Assembly (NCBI GenBank): GCA_029938715.1 | Contig: JAOZUK010000001.1 | Span: 1-64,000, forward strand | Source: Bacteroidales bacterium | Lineage (GTDB): Bacteria > Bacteroidota > Bacteroidia > Bacteroidales > GCA-2748055 | Direction of reading: 5' to 3' | Length of the DNA stretch: 64,000 bases | Shown: positions 27,309 through 35,806 of the stretch, piece after piece | How the letters are laid out: the number at the start of each line of letters is the position of its first letter | Position numbering within the stretch: position 1 is the stretch's first letter | Made by a program: the position numbers and the translations under genes | The notes under the pieces: generated by a model | What the model was told of the DNA's origin: nothing | What the model saw: the letters and a program-made list of their open reading frames with translations, nothing else | Databases searched by the model: none

Positions 27309-28274
27309 ATGAACAAAGAAGAGAAGAACTTTGCACTAATAGGCGTTGCCGGCTACATCGCAGTGAGGCACGTGAGGGCCATCAAAGAGACTGGAAACAG
27401 GCTGGTGGCATCCCTTGACCGTTTCGATAGTGTGGGTTTCATGGATAGCTATTTTCCTGATGCCGATTTTTTCACAGAATTCGAACGATTCGATCGCCAC
27501 ATCGCCAAGCTGAACAGACAGGGGACACAGTTGAACTATGTGAGTATCTGTTCCCCCAACTATCTGCACGATTCACACATTCGCTTTGCCCTCCGCAACG
27601 GTGCCGACGCCATCTGTGAAAAACCACTGGTACTTAATCCATGGAATATAGATGCCCTGCAGGATTATGAGAAGGAGACCGGCAGGAAGGTGTGGAACAT
27701 ATTACAACTGAGGCATCACAAGGCCATTATGGATCTGAAAGAGAGGGTGAGTACCGGGCCCGTTAATAAGGTATATGACATCGACCTCTCATACATCACC
27801 AGCAGGGGGAACTGGTACCACTACTCCTGGAAGGGGGATGAGGAGAAGTCGGGAGGTGTAGCCACTAACATAGGCGTACACTTTTTCGATATGCTCACCT
27901 GGATCTTTGGTCCCGTTAAAGAGAACAAGGTCCATTTTCTGAAGGCTGATAAAGCTGCTGGCTATCTTGAATTGGAACAGGCCAGGGTCCGCTGGTTTCT
28001 GAGCATAGATTATGGAGATATCCCTGATAACCTGAAGGAATCCGGAGTTCGTACCTATAGATCCATCACCATTGATGGAACCGAAATTGAATTCAGTGGA
28101 GGTTTTACAGATCTTCATACCATCTCCTACCAGAAGATCCTGAAAGGAAGCGGGTACGGACTGGAGGCTGCACGAAACTCTATTCAAACCGTTTACAATA
28201 TTCGCAATACTGAGCCCGTTGGATTAACAGGTGATTACCACCCCATTATCAAAAAAATTAAAAATGATTTATAA
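27309..28274 (+). CDS. WlbA/WbpB-type UDP-GlcNAc-uronate 3-dehydrogenase (Gfo/Idh/MocA)
   Basis: A 321-residue oxidoreductase. The Rossmann start FALIGVAGYIAVRHVRAIKE and the ICEKPLVLNP motif are those of the Gfo/Idh/MocA family, and the AGYIAxRH signature is typical of WlbA/WbpB enzymes that oxidise C3 of UDP-N-acetylglucosaminuronate with NAD. The product would be a precursor of diacetamido uronic acids in surface polysaccharide. The next gene supplies the uronate. Aminotransferase and acetyltransferase partners (WbpE/WbpD-like) are not in this window. Confidence 0.85.
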   Translation: MNKEEKNFALIGVAGYIAVRHVRAIKETGNRLVASLDRFDSVGFMDSYFPDADFFTEFERFDRHIAKLNRQGTQLNYVSICSPNYLHDSHIRFALRNGADAICEKPLVLNPWNIDALQDYEKETGRKVWNILQLRHHKAIMDLKERVSTGPVNKVYDIDLSYITSRGNWYHYSWKGDEEKSGGVATNIGVHFFDMLTWIFGPVKENKVHFLKADKAAGYLELEQARVRWFLSIDYGDIPDNLKESGVRTYRSITIDGTEIEFSGGFTDLHTISYQKILKGSGYGLEAARNSIQTVYNIRNTEPVGLTGDYHPIIKKIKNDL

Positions 28275-29556
28275 CGATCTATTAAGCAAAGACAAAAAGA
28301 TGGCCATCATTGGCCTGGGTTATGTGGGGCTCCCCATCGCTCTTGAGTTTGCCAAAAAAATATCTGTGATCGGATTTGACATTAAGCCAGACCGTGTGGA
28401 GATGATGAAAAACAAGGTGGACCCCAGCAACGAACTGGTTGCAGAAGATTTTGATGGTTGCGATATCCAGTTTACCTCAAACATTGAGGATATCAGGGAA
28501 GCCTCCTTCTATATTATTGCTGTTCCAACCCCCATAGACGAACATAAGAAACCTGACCTGACACCGGTAATCTCTGCCACCGAAACGGTTGGGAAGGTGT
28601 TATCGGAGGGCGATTATGTGGTCTACGAATCGACGGTCTATCCTGGTTGTACCGAAGAGGATTGCATCCCTCTGCTAAGTAAGATCTCAGGCTTAACATA
28701 TATGGATCAGTTTAAAGTGGGATTCTCACCTGAACGTATCAATCCTGGCGACAAAGAGCATACCCTTACACGCATTACCAAAGTCTCTTCAGGTTGTGAC
28801 GCTGAGTCGGCCGAAGAGATTGCCAAAACCTATGAACTGGTCATTGAAGCAGGCGTGCACAGGGCCAGCTCCATCAAAGTGGCCGAAGCTGCCAAGATCA
28901 TTGAAAACACCCAGCGTGATATCAACATAGCCTTTATGAACGAGCTCTCCATGATCTTTAACAAAATGGGTATCAATACCTATGAGGTGCTCGAGGCAGC
29001 TGGAACAAAATGGAATTTCCTTAAGTTTTATCCCGGACTGGTGGGCGGGCACTGCATTGGCGTGGATCCTTATTATCTCACCTATAAATCGGCTAAATTC
29101 GGGCATCATGCCCAGATCATCAATGCAGGCAGGGGTATCAACGACGGAATGGCAGCCTATGTGGCCCGGCAGGTAACCCTGAAACTCTCTTCCTCCTTTC
29201 CAAACCTGAAGGATTGCCGTGTGTTGGTGATGGGTGCTACTTTTAAAGAAAATGTAAGCGATATCCGTAACTCAAAGGTGGCTGATGTGATTTCAGAACT
29301 CAAAGAGTTTGGGGTCATGGTCGATGTGGTGGACCCCTATGCTTCACCGGAGGAGATCAGAGAGGAGTATGATTTTGAGCTCGCTCCATCCATCGAAGGT
29401 CCCTATCATTGTGTTATTGTAGCCGTAAACCATACACAGTATACCAAATTGGATGAAGCCTATTTTCAATCCATCACTCATGAAGGTGCTATATTTGCAG
29501 ATTTGAAAGGCATCTTCAGGGATCAGATCACAAAACTGCAATACTGGAGCCTCTAA
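28264..29556 (+). CDS. UDP-N-acetylglucosamine 6-dehydrogenase (TviB/WbpO type)
   Basis: A 430-residue nucleotide-sugar dehydrogenase oxidising C6 of UDP-GlcNAc or UDP-GalNAc to the uronate. It shows the Rossmann motif MAIIGLGYVGLPIALEFAKK, YESTVYPGCTEE, KVAEAAKIIENTQRDINIA, the active-site cysteine in GLVGGHCIGVDPYYLTYK, and the C-terminal half VMGATFKENVSDIRNS. The start at 28264 (MIYNDLLSKDKKM) is chosen from family length; 11 further in-frame codons lie upstream inside the previous gene. It overlaps that gene by 11 bp. Confidence 0.9.
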   Translation: MIYNDLLSKDKKMAIIGLGYVGLPIALEFAKKISVIGFDIKPDRVEMMKNKVDPSNELVAEDFDGCDIQFTSNIEDIREASFYIIAVPTPIDEHKKPDLTPVISATETVGKVLSEGDYVVYESTVYPGCTEEDCIPLLSKISGLTYMDQFKVGFSPERINPGDKEHTLTRITKVSSGCDAESAEEIAKTYELVIEAGVHRASSIKVAEAAKIIENTQRDINIAFMNELSMIFNKMGINTYEVLEAAGTKWNFLKFYPGLVGGHCIGVDPYYLTYKSAKFGHHAQIINAGRGINDGMAAYVARQVTLKLSSSFPNLKDCRVLVMGATFKENVSDIRNSKVADVISELKEFGVMVDVVDPYASPEEIREEYDFELAPSIEGPYHCVIVAVNHTQYTKLDEAYFQSITHEGAIFADLKGIFRDQITKLQYWSL

Positions 29557-29567
29557 ATATCCTGGAT

Positions 29568-30602
29568 ATGTCAAAAATTCTTGTTACCGGTGGAACCGGG
29601 TACATCGGATCTCATACGGTGGTAGAACTTATGGAGGAGGGGTTTGAGGTGGTGATTATAGATAACCTTTCTAATTCGGAACTAGAGGTACTGGATGGGA
29701 TCACTGCCATAACCGGTAAAGAACCACATTTTGAAAAGGTGGACCTAAGGGATAGAGAGCTGGTTATTAAGGTCTTTGAGAAGCATCCCGATATTCAGTC
29801 CATTATACACTTTGCCGCTTTCAAAGCTGTGGGCGAGAGTGTGGATAAACCGTTGGCCTACTATGAGAATAACCTGCTGTCGCTGATCCACCTGCTGGAA
29901 GCCATGAAGCAGTTCAAGATAGCGCACCTGGTATTTTCCTCCTCATGCACCGTCTATGGAGAACCCGATTCATTACCTGTGGATGAGTCAGCCCCCATCA
30001 AAAAGGCCAACTCACCTTATGGCAATACCAAGCAGATCTGCGAAGAAATCCTTCAGGATACCCTCGAATCTTCACCAGAGCTGGGGGTGATTTCGTTGCG
30101 TTACTTTAATCCCATTGGAGCACATCCCTCCTCAAAGATCGGAGAACTTCCCATTGGTGTGCCAAACAACCTGGTTCCTTTTGTCACCCAGACTGCTGCT
30201 GGCATCAGGGAGCGTTTAAATGTATTTGGCGATAATTACAATACACCCGATGGTTCGGCCGTCAGGGACTATATCAACGTGGTTGATCTGGCCAGGGCAC
30301 ATATTGTGGCCATCAGGCGACTGCTTGCCAATAAACAGAAGACTGCCTTCGAAGTATTTAATCTGGGAACCGGAAAGGGATACTCTGTTCTTGAAATTAT
30401 CCATGCTTTTGAGAAAGCCACCGGACAAAAGATCAATTTTAAGGTGGTGGATCGCCGTGAAGGAGATGTGGAACAGGTCTATGCCGATACAGCTTATGCC
30501 AACAGAGAGCTTGGCTGGAAAGCAGAAAAAGGGATTGAAGAAACCCTTCTTTCGGCCTGGAACTGGGAGAAGAATACCAGATCGAAAAAAAACAGATCAT
30601 GA
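29568..30602 (+). CDS. galE: UDP-glucose 4-epimerase
   Basis: A 344-residue short-chain dehydrogenase-like epimerase. It has the NAD motif VTGGTGYIGSHTVVEL, the catalytic SSSCTVYGEP with YGNTK (the Tyr-Lys pair), RYFNPIGAHPS, and YINVVDLARAHI. It interconverts UDP-glucose and UDP-galactose, and could also act on the N-acetyl or uronic sugars made by the two preceding genes. Third gene of the cluster, 11 bp after the dehydrogenase and overlapping the next by 4 bp. Confidence 0.92.
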   Translation: MSKILVTGGTGYIGSHTVVELMEEGFEVVIIDNLSNSELEVLDGITAITGKEPHFEKVDLRDRELVIKVFEKHPDIQSIIHFAAFKAVGESVDKPLAYYENNLLSLIHLLEAMKQFKIAHLVFSSSCTVYGEPDSLPVDESAPIKKANSPYGNTKQICEEILQDTLESSPELGVISLRYFNPIGAHPSSKIGELPIGVPNNLVPFVTQTAAGIRERLNVFGDNYNTPDGSAVRDYINVVDLARAHIVAIRRLLANKQKTAFEVFNLGTGKGYSVLEIIHAFEKATGQKINFKVVDRREGDVEQVYADTAYANRELGWKAEKGIEETLLSAWNWEKNTRSKKNRS

Positions 30603-31648
30603 AAACATTGCTGGTCACCGGGGGGGCAGGTTTTATCGGTTCCCATGTGGTAAGAAAAATGGTGTTAGATCATCCCGAATTCCATATTATCAACCTGGAT
30701 CAACTCACCTATGCAGGTAATCTTGAAAACCTCACCGACATTCAGGATGCACCCAATTACAGATTTATCCGGGGCAACATTGTGGACGGAACCTTTCTGG
30801 AGAAACTGTTTCAGGAAGAGGAGATTCATGGGGTGATCCACCTGGCAGCCGAGTCACACGTAGACCGCTCCATTGCAGATCCCATGTCATTTATTAATAC
30901 AAACATTGTGGGTACAGTGAACCTTCTAAATGCATGCCGTAATGCCTGGAAGGATTTCGAAGGGAAGCTCTTCTACCATATCTCCACCGACGAGGTTTAC
31001 GGGAGTCTGGGCTCCAGCGGACTTTTTACTGAAGATACCGCTTACGATCCCCGAAGTCCCTACTCTGCCTCAAAAGCCAGTTCGGACCACCTGGTAAGGG
31101 CTTACCATCATACCTATGGCATGCCTATAGTAATTTCGAACTGCTCAAATAATTATGGCCCAAACCAGTTTCCCGAGAAACTGATCCCACTGGCCATCAA
31201 TAACATCCTTCAGATGAAACCCATTCCCATCTATGGAAAGGGTGAGAATGTAAGGGACTGGCTCTATGTAGAAGACCATGCTACGGCCATTGAGCTCATT
31301 TTCAGAAAAGGGAGCAATGGTCGGACCTACAACATTGGTGGATTAAACGAATGGCAAAATATCGACCTGATCCGGCTTCTGTGCAAAATTATGGATGAAA
31401 AGCTGGAGAGGGAGTCAGGTACCTCGGAGGGATTGATCACCTATGTGAAAGACCGGGCAGGTCACGATCTCCGGTACGCCATTGACAGCACCCGGATCGC
31501 AGAAGAACTGGACTGGAAACCTTCACTGAATTTTGAGGAGGGCCTTGCAAGAACCGTCACCTGGTACCTGGAGAATCAGGAGTGGATGCAACGCATCACC
31601 TCTGGAGTTTACCAGTCCTATTACGATCAACAATACAGAGATCGCTAA
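30599..31648 (+). CDS. rfbB: dTDP-glucose 4,6-dehydratase
   Basis: A 349-residue enzyme forming dTDP-4-keto-6-deoxyglucose, the entry to rhamnose and other deoxysugars. Motifs are VTGGAGFIGSHVVRKM, HLAAESHVDRSI, HISTDEVYGSLG, YSASKASSDHLVRAY (Tyr-Lys), SNCSNNYGPNQFPEKLIPL and KDRAGHDLRYAID. The partner genes rfbA, rfbC and rfbD are not next to it. Its ATGA overlap with galE shows translational coupling. Confidence 0.95.
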   Translation: MKTLLVTGGAGFIGSHVVRKMVLDHPEFHIINLDQLTYAGNLENLTDIQDAPNYRFIRGNIVDGTFLEKLFQEEEIHGVIHLAAESHVDRSIADPMSFINTNIVGTVNLLNACRNAWKDFEGKLFYHISTDEVYGSLGSSGLFTEDTAYDPRSPYSASKASSDHLVRAYHHTYGMPIVISNCSNNYGPNQFPEKLIPLAINNILQMKPIPIYGKGENVRDWLYVEDHATAIELIFRKGSNGRTYNIGGLNEWQNIDLIRLLCKIMDEKLERESGTSEGLITYVKDRAGHDLRYAIDSTRIAEELDWKPSLNFEEGLARTVTWYLENQEWMQRITSGVYQSYYDQQYRDR

Positions 31649-31656
31649 TGCCTTCT

Positions 31657-33546
31657 TTATTTCCTCGGCAAGCCTGAAACATCCAGTTTGGTATTCGGCA
31701 TACCCATGTCTTTAGAATCTTTTATGGTAAGGATAATATCATTAAAATCGTGATCACAACTACTGCTGTTAACCTTAATATCTTCAAATGTCAGTACGAT
31801 ATCATCGCAATCGCTACTTATAAAGAGGGTTGATTGCTGGGCCTGATCAATATTAAAAAGTTTATCTGTATAATGTGTATAGACACCATCTACCGTAAGA
31901 CCGTTTTTCCATCCCTGCGCAACAATGTAAAAGCCTATTACTGTTCCTGCCGGAAAGCTTTCGTCACCCAATTGTACACGGTCTCCAAAATCCAGGCCAC
32001 CGCCTTCTCCGACTTTTGATACGTTTGGAAAAACTATCAGCTTTTCAAAATCTTCGATGCTTTGCGGTGGGTTATCCGCAGGATAAGTATAGTAACCGAA
32101 AGTATTTCTCCATCCGGCTCCTTCATCAATGAATGAAACGAAAACTGGTGTTTCCTCTGTAACATGAATATTCAGGTGGGCAGTATCACTGAAAAGGTCA
32201 TCATGAATATTTCTCACATCCACGCTCTCAGGAAACATCTCCGAAATATTTGCCATCAATGTTTCACAGGGATCGGTAGGATCAACATCGTCGGGTACCC
32301 CTTCGTCAATACTTATGGCAAGTATTTTTAATCCTCCGAGTCCTGTAGCAACAAAAATCACATTGTCTTTTGATTCTACAAAATTTGCGGATTGGGATTC
32401 GCCAAAATTCATAGCCCCCAACATCCATAAGTTATCACTATCTTCTGCAATAAGTCCGCCCACATAAACGCCCGACTCACCATTTCCTATCAACACAAGG
32501 TCGCCATTGAGAGATACACTATTGGTTACATGAGCTTCATCCAAAGCGCCGGAAGGTGTAGCTGGTTTTGGAAGGCTTTGCTTTAGACTCCCGTCGAGAT
32601 TGAGTATAGAAAGTCCTCCCTCATTCAATGCGGCAAAAATATACTCATCTGAAACAGCAATTTCAGATTTAGATTCCGGGATGGTCGCTCCGCCAAGATG
32701 ATACGTCTTCGTATAGGTGGCATCAGGCAATTCAAATACATTCACCCGCCCTTCCTGACCTTGCAAGACGTAAAGGTGATCTGAATTTGCATCAACTGAG
32801 CGGGCATCCGAGATTTCCTCTGTACCTGCTTTTGTATAAGCAGCATCAAAAATAGTGAGATCACCAGCGGAACCGCTGGTTGCAAATATCTGACCGGCTG
32901 CTACCTTAATATCGGTTCCGGCATAGGAAGAAATATCTATGATGGTTTCTACTTTTTCAAAGGCCATTGTTGCATCCAGTGATATCACTTCCATAAATGC
33001 GGGCGAAACAAACCCTTTCTCTTCAAAATCTCCTGTTGCACCAACCACATAAATTTTTCCATCTGCATAGTCTACAGCACTTACATCCGTATTTACCAGT
33101 ATGGCGCTTGAAATAATCACCGGATTCTTTAAATCAGAAACATCAAATATTTCTATACCACCCAGCCATTTTGACCCGCGGGTGTTATAGGTAACAATAG
33201 CATAATCATCTTTGATGGTGACATGGGTTGCTTGCAGCGTATTACCATGGTAAACTGGAGGATCAACTTCGGCCTTTAATTTAAAAACATAATTCTTTGT
33301 CAGGTCTATTTCCGGAAAATCATCAGTACTCTTCAGGTGTGAGGAAGTTTCCGTATCCTCAATGGGTACTATTTCATTTTTATAGCTTACCCTTGCTGCC
33401 AGTTGGGCAGGATTGCTATTGATTAGTAAATTCCCTTTTTTAATAAAGTCATCTTCAGGATTATCTATGGGCGGGGAGTCTTTTTGGCAACTGAAGAGCG
33501 CAAATGCGGCAAATAGTATTAGGCTAATGAGACCAATATTTTTCAT
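31657..33546 (-). CDS. LVIVD-repeat lipoprotein with C-terminal DUF4114 domain
   Basis: A 629-residue surface lipoprotein with lipobox LFSC (Cys20). Residues 90-425 carry a beta-propeller-like series of about seven repeats (ATHVTIKDDYAIVTYN; GGIEIFDVSDLKNP; VYVGGLIAEDSD; GLGGLKILAIS) of the LVIVD type. A C-terminal domain (about 495-615) has GTVIGFYIVAQGW and SCDHDFNDIILTIKD, matching DUF4114. It converges on rfbB with 8 bp between stops. By eye it is more A+T-rich than the flanking genes, possibly a later insertion between conserved blocks. No type IX secretion tail is seen. Function is unknown; adhesion or ligand binding is a guess. Confidence 0.82.
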   Translation of the reverse strand: MKNIGLISLILFAAFALFSCQKDSPPIDNPEDDFIKKGNLLINSNPAQLAARVSYKNEIVPIEDTETSSHLKSTDDFPEIDLTKNYVFKLKAEVDPPVYHGNTLQATHVTIKDDYAIVTYNTRGSKWLGGIEIFDVSDLKNPVIISSAILVNTDVSAVDYADGKIYVVGATGDFEEKGFVSPAFMEVISLDATMAFEKVETIIDISSYAGTDIKVAAGQIFATSGSAGDLTIFDAAYTKAGTEEISDARSVDANSDHLYVLQGQEGRVNVFELPDATYTKTYHLGGATIPESKSEIAVSDEYIFAALNEGGLSILNLDGSLKQSLPKPATPSGALDEAHVTNSVSLNGDLVLIGNGESGVYVGGLIAEDSDNLWMLGAMNFGESQSANFVESKDNVIFVATGLGGLKILAISIDEGVPDDVDPTDPCETLMANISEMFPESVDVRNIHDDLFSDTAHLNIHVTEETPVFVSFIDEGAGWRNTFGYYTYPADNPPQSIEDFEKLIVFPNVSKVGEGGGLDFGDRVQLGDESFPAGTVIGFYIVAQGWKNGLTVDGVYTHYTDKLFNIDQAQQSTLFISSDCDDIVLTFEDIKVNSSSCDHDFNDIILTIKDSKDMGMPNTKLDVSGLPRK

Positions 33547-33754
33547 GGCTTATGCTTAAAGTTTTTATCATCGAATAATATATGCATGGCAAAAAAAAGG
33601 ATGTCCTTTCTGACACCTTTTACTTTTTACTTAAATTTTACATTAAAGTTGCATTTAAGGTGTTATAGTTTAGATAAAACACACTTTTTTTAACATGAAG
33701 TGAGTAGTTCATGTCAGGGCTTTGGGATTATAATCCAGTATATGGATACTCCAA
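33547..33754. other. A+T-rich intergenic region with palindromes
   Basis: This is the first part of a 350-bp gap between the LVIVD gene and glmS. It holds a distant inverted repeat ACACCTT/AAGGTGT (33613-33619, 33657-33663), a perfect 12-bp palindrome GGATTATAATCC (33725-33736) and next to it AGTAT-ATGG-ATACT (33737-33750). No TAnnTTTG box was found. The palindromes are placed like an operator in front of the short ORF at 33755. Confidence 0.45.
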
Positions 33755-33874
33755 ATGCATGCGATGAAAAGAGAAAACAATTATAAGTATCCTTTTGAGG
33801 ATGTCATTGAATCATTAAATAATTCCCTAACTCAGATTGGGAATGATGAACAATGGTTCGGGATGAAGACCTAA
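33755..33874 (+). CDS. Possible 39-residue small protein
   Basis: A short frame from ATG 33755 (or ATG 33764) to TAA 33872, with predicted sequence beginning MHAMKRENNYKYPFEDVIES. It is charged and probably helical, with an amphipathic middle (FEDVIESLNNSLTQI). The composition is protein-like, unlike most chance frames. There is no recognised family and no clear Shine-Dalgarno. It could be a real small protein, or the truncated start of a decayed gene. Confidence 0.3.
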   Translation: MHAMKRENNYKYPFEDVIESLNNSLTQIGNDEQWFGMKT

Positions 33875-33898
33875 AAATCAAATCACCCCCGTTGGTGA
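33874..33898 (-). terminator. Possible terminator of glmS
   Basis: On the minus strand TCACC-AACGGG-GGTGA directly follows the glmS stop and is followed by TTTGATTTTT. The stem is only 5 bp, so it is a weak candidate. Confidence 0.45.
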
Positions 33899-35734
33899 CT
33901 ACTCGACAGTGACGGATTTAGCCAGATTCCTGGGCTGATCCACATCACATCCACGCATGAGTGCAATGTGATAGGCAATTAACTGCAGCGGAACCACCGA
34001 GGGAAGGGACACAAGTACCGGATCGGTTTCCGGGATCTCTATCACATGGTCTGCCATCTCTTTAATGGCCGTATCTCCTTCTGTAACGATGGCAATTACC
34101 ACTCCATTGCGAGCTTTAACCTCCTGGATGTTGCTTACAATCTTGTTGTAAGAGCTGTCTCGGGTGGCTATAAATACCACAGGCATCTTCTCATCGATCA
34201 GTGCGATGGGACCATGTTTCATCTCTGCAGCAGGATAGCCCTCTGCATGAATATAGGAGATCTCTTTGAGCTTCAATGCTCCCTCCAGTGCAACCGGGAA
34301 AGAGACTCCACGACCCAGATAGAGGACATTTGTAGCATCCTTGTATATTTCAGCAATGCGCCTGAACTCTTCATTCTGCTCCAGTATCTTCTCAATCTTA
34401 CCGGGTATGTTGTTCAGTTCAGATATCAGTTTAGCAAAACGATCTTCTGATAACAGTCCCTTCTCTTTCCCAATCATCATGGCAATCATGGTAATTACGG
34501 TTACCTGTGCAGTGAACGCTTTGGTGGAGGCAACCCCTATTTCGGTTCCCGCATGGGTGTAAACTCCGGCATGGGTCTCCCGGGAGATACTCGATCCGGC
34601 CACATTACAGATCCCCAGAACCAGCGCACCAGCCTCCCTGGCCAGCTGAATGGCTGCCAGCGTATCCGCTGTTTCACCACTCTGACTAATGGCCAGGACC
34701 ACATCGTCGGGACCAATCATGGGATTGCGATAACGGAACTCGGAAGCATACTCCACCTCCACCGGAATCCTTGCCATATCTTCAATAAGGTATTCGCCTA
34801 CCAATCCCGCATGCCATGAGGTGCCACAGGCAATCACCACTATGCGCTTGGCATTCACAAGCTGTTCTTTTACAGCGTGAAGCCCTCCCAACCTGATTTC
34901 GTTGGTATCGGGATGGATCCGGCCCCTGAAGGTATCCTCTATGGAGCGGGGTTGCTCAAATATTTCCTTTAGCATGTAGTGGTCATACCCTTGCTTCTCA
35001 ATCTCTGAAATTCCCAGATCCAGGGTCTGGATATTGACACTGGTCCCGTTGCTACCCATATTTTTCAATACCAGCTCGTCCCTTCTGATCAGGGCCATAT
35101 CGTCGTTATTCAGATAGATAACCCTGTCGGTATACTCCACAATGGGCGTGGCATCGGAAGCAATAAAATACTCTTTGTCTCCCAGCCCAATGACCAACGG
35201 GCTACTTTTACGGGCGGCAATCATCAGGTTGGGATCTTCCGTGGAAATAACCACCAGACCATAGGCCCCATCCACCTTTTGAAGAGCCAGTGCCACAGCT
35301 GACTCCACGCTTACATCCTGCGAGGTATAGATATATTCGATCAGGTTGGCCAGCACCTCCGTATCGGTCTCACTGTAGAAACTCATCCCCTGATCCATCA
35401 GGGTTTTCTTGAGCACTGCATAGTTCTCTATGATTCCATTATGAATGATGGTAAATAAACCCTTCTCTGAGTGATGAGGATGGGCATTGAGATCGTTGGG
35501 TTCTCCGTGAGTAGCCCACCGCGTATGACCTATTCCTATGGTACTTTTGGTCTCCTTACCCCTCACATGATCTTCAAGATCAGAGACTTTCCCTTTCTTT
35601 TTATAGATGGATATTTCACCGTTTAGAAGTGCAACCCCCGCCGAGTCATACCCACGGTACTCCAGTCTTTTCAATCCTTTCAAAAGAATCGGGTAGGCAT
35701 CTTTATTCCCGATATAACCAACTATTCCACACAT
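33899..35734 (-). CDS. glmS: Glutamine-fructose-6-phosphate aminotransferase (isomerising)
   Basis: A 611-residue cytoplasmic enzyme making glucosamine-6-phosphate, first step toward UDP-GlcNAc for peptidoglycan and lipopolysaccharide. The N-terminal glutaminase starts MCGIVGYIGNKDA with Cys2 as nucleophile (initiator Met removed) and has GIGHTRWATHGEP. Two SIS sugar-isomerase domains follow (VACGTSWHAGL; AISQSGETADTLAA; YLGRGVSFPVALEGALKLKE), and the C-terminus ends in NLAKSVTVE. Upstream on the same strand lie the DUF4270 and starch-synthase-like genes. No glmS ribozyme is evident in the 72-bp leader. Confidence 0.97.
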   Translation of the reverse strand: MCGIVGYIGNKDAYPILLKGLKRLEYRGYDSAGVALLNGEISIYKKKGKVSDLEDHVRGKETKSTIGIGHTRWATHGEPNDLNAHPHHSEKGLFTIIHNGIIENYAVLKKTLMDQGMSFYSETDTEVLANLIEYIYTSQDVSVESAVALALQKVDGAYGLVVISTEDPNLMIAARKSSPLVIGLGDKEYFIASDATPIVEYTDRVIYLNNDDMALIRRDELVLKNMGSNGTSVNIQTLDLGISEIEKQGYDHYMLKEIFEQPRSIEDTFRGRIHPDTNEIRLGGLHAVKEQLVNAKRIVVIACGTSWHAGLVGEYLIEDMARIPVEVEYASEFRYRNPMIGPDDVVLAISQSGETADTLAAIQLAREAGALVLGICNVAGSSISRETHAGVYTHAGTEIGVASTKAFTAQVTVITMIAMMIGKEKGLLSEDRFAKLISELNNIPGKIEKILEQNEEFRRIAEIYKDATNVLYLGRGVSFPVALEGALKLKEISYIHAEGYPAAEMKHGPIALIDEKMPVVFIATRDSSYNKIVSNIQEVKARNGVVIAIVTEGDTAIKEMADHVIEIPETDPVLVSLPSVVPLQLIAYHIALMRGCDVDQPRNLAKSVTVE

Positions 35735-35806
35735 GTGCTAAAACGTTTAAGGTAATTTCGATCTTAGGTACCTCAAAACTGAGGCACCTCACTTAAAGGT
35801 ACACAT

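Noticed and set aside
33547-33874. tRNA, CRISPR or insertion-sequence end in the gap before glmS
   Set aside because: No TTCGA T-arm, no repeated spacers and no transposase fragment could be identified on either strand.
35735-35806. glmS ribozyme or GlcN6P switch in the glmS leader
   Set aside because: The 72-bp space is too short for the known ribozyme and holds none of its conserved core that I can see.
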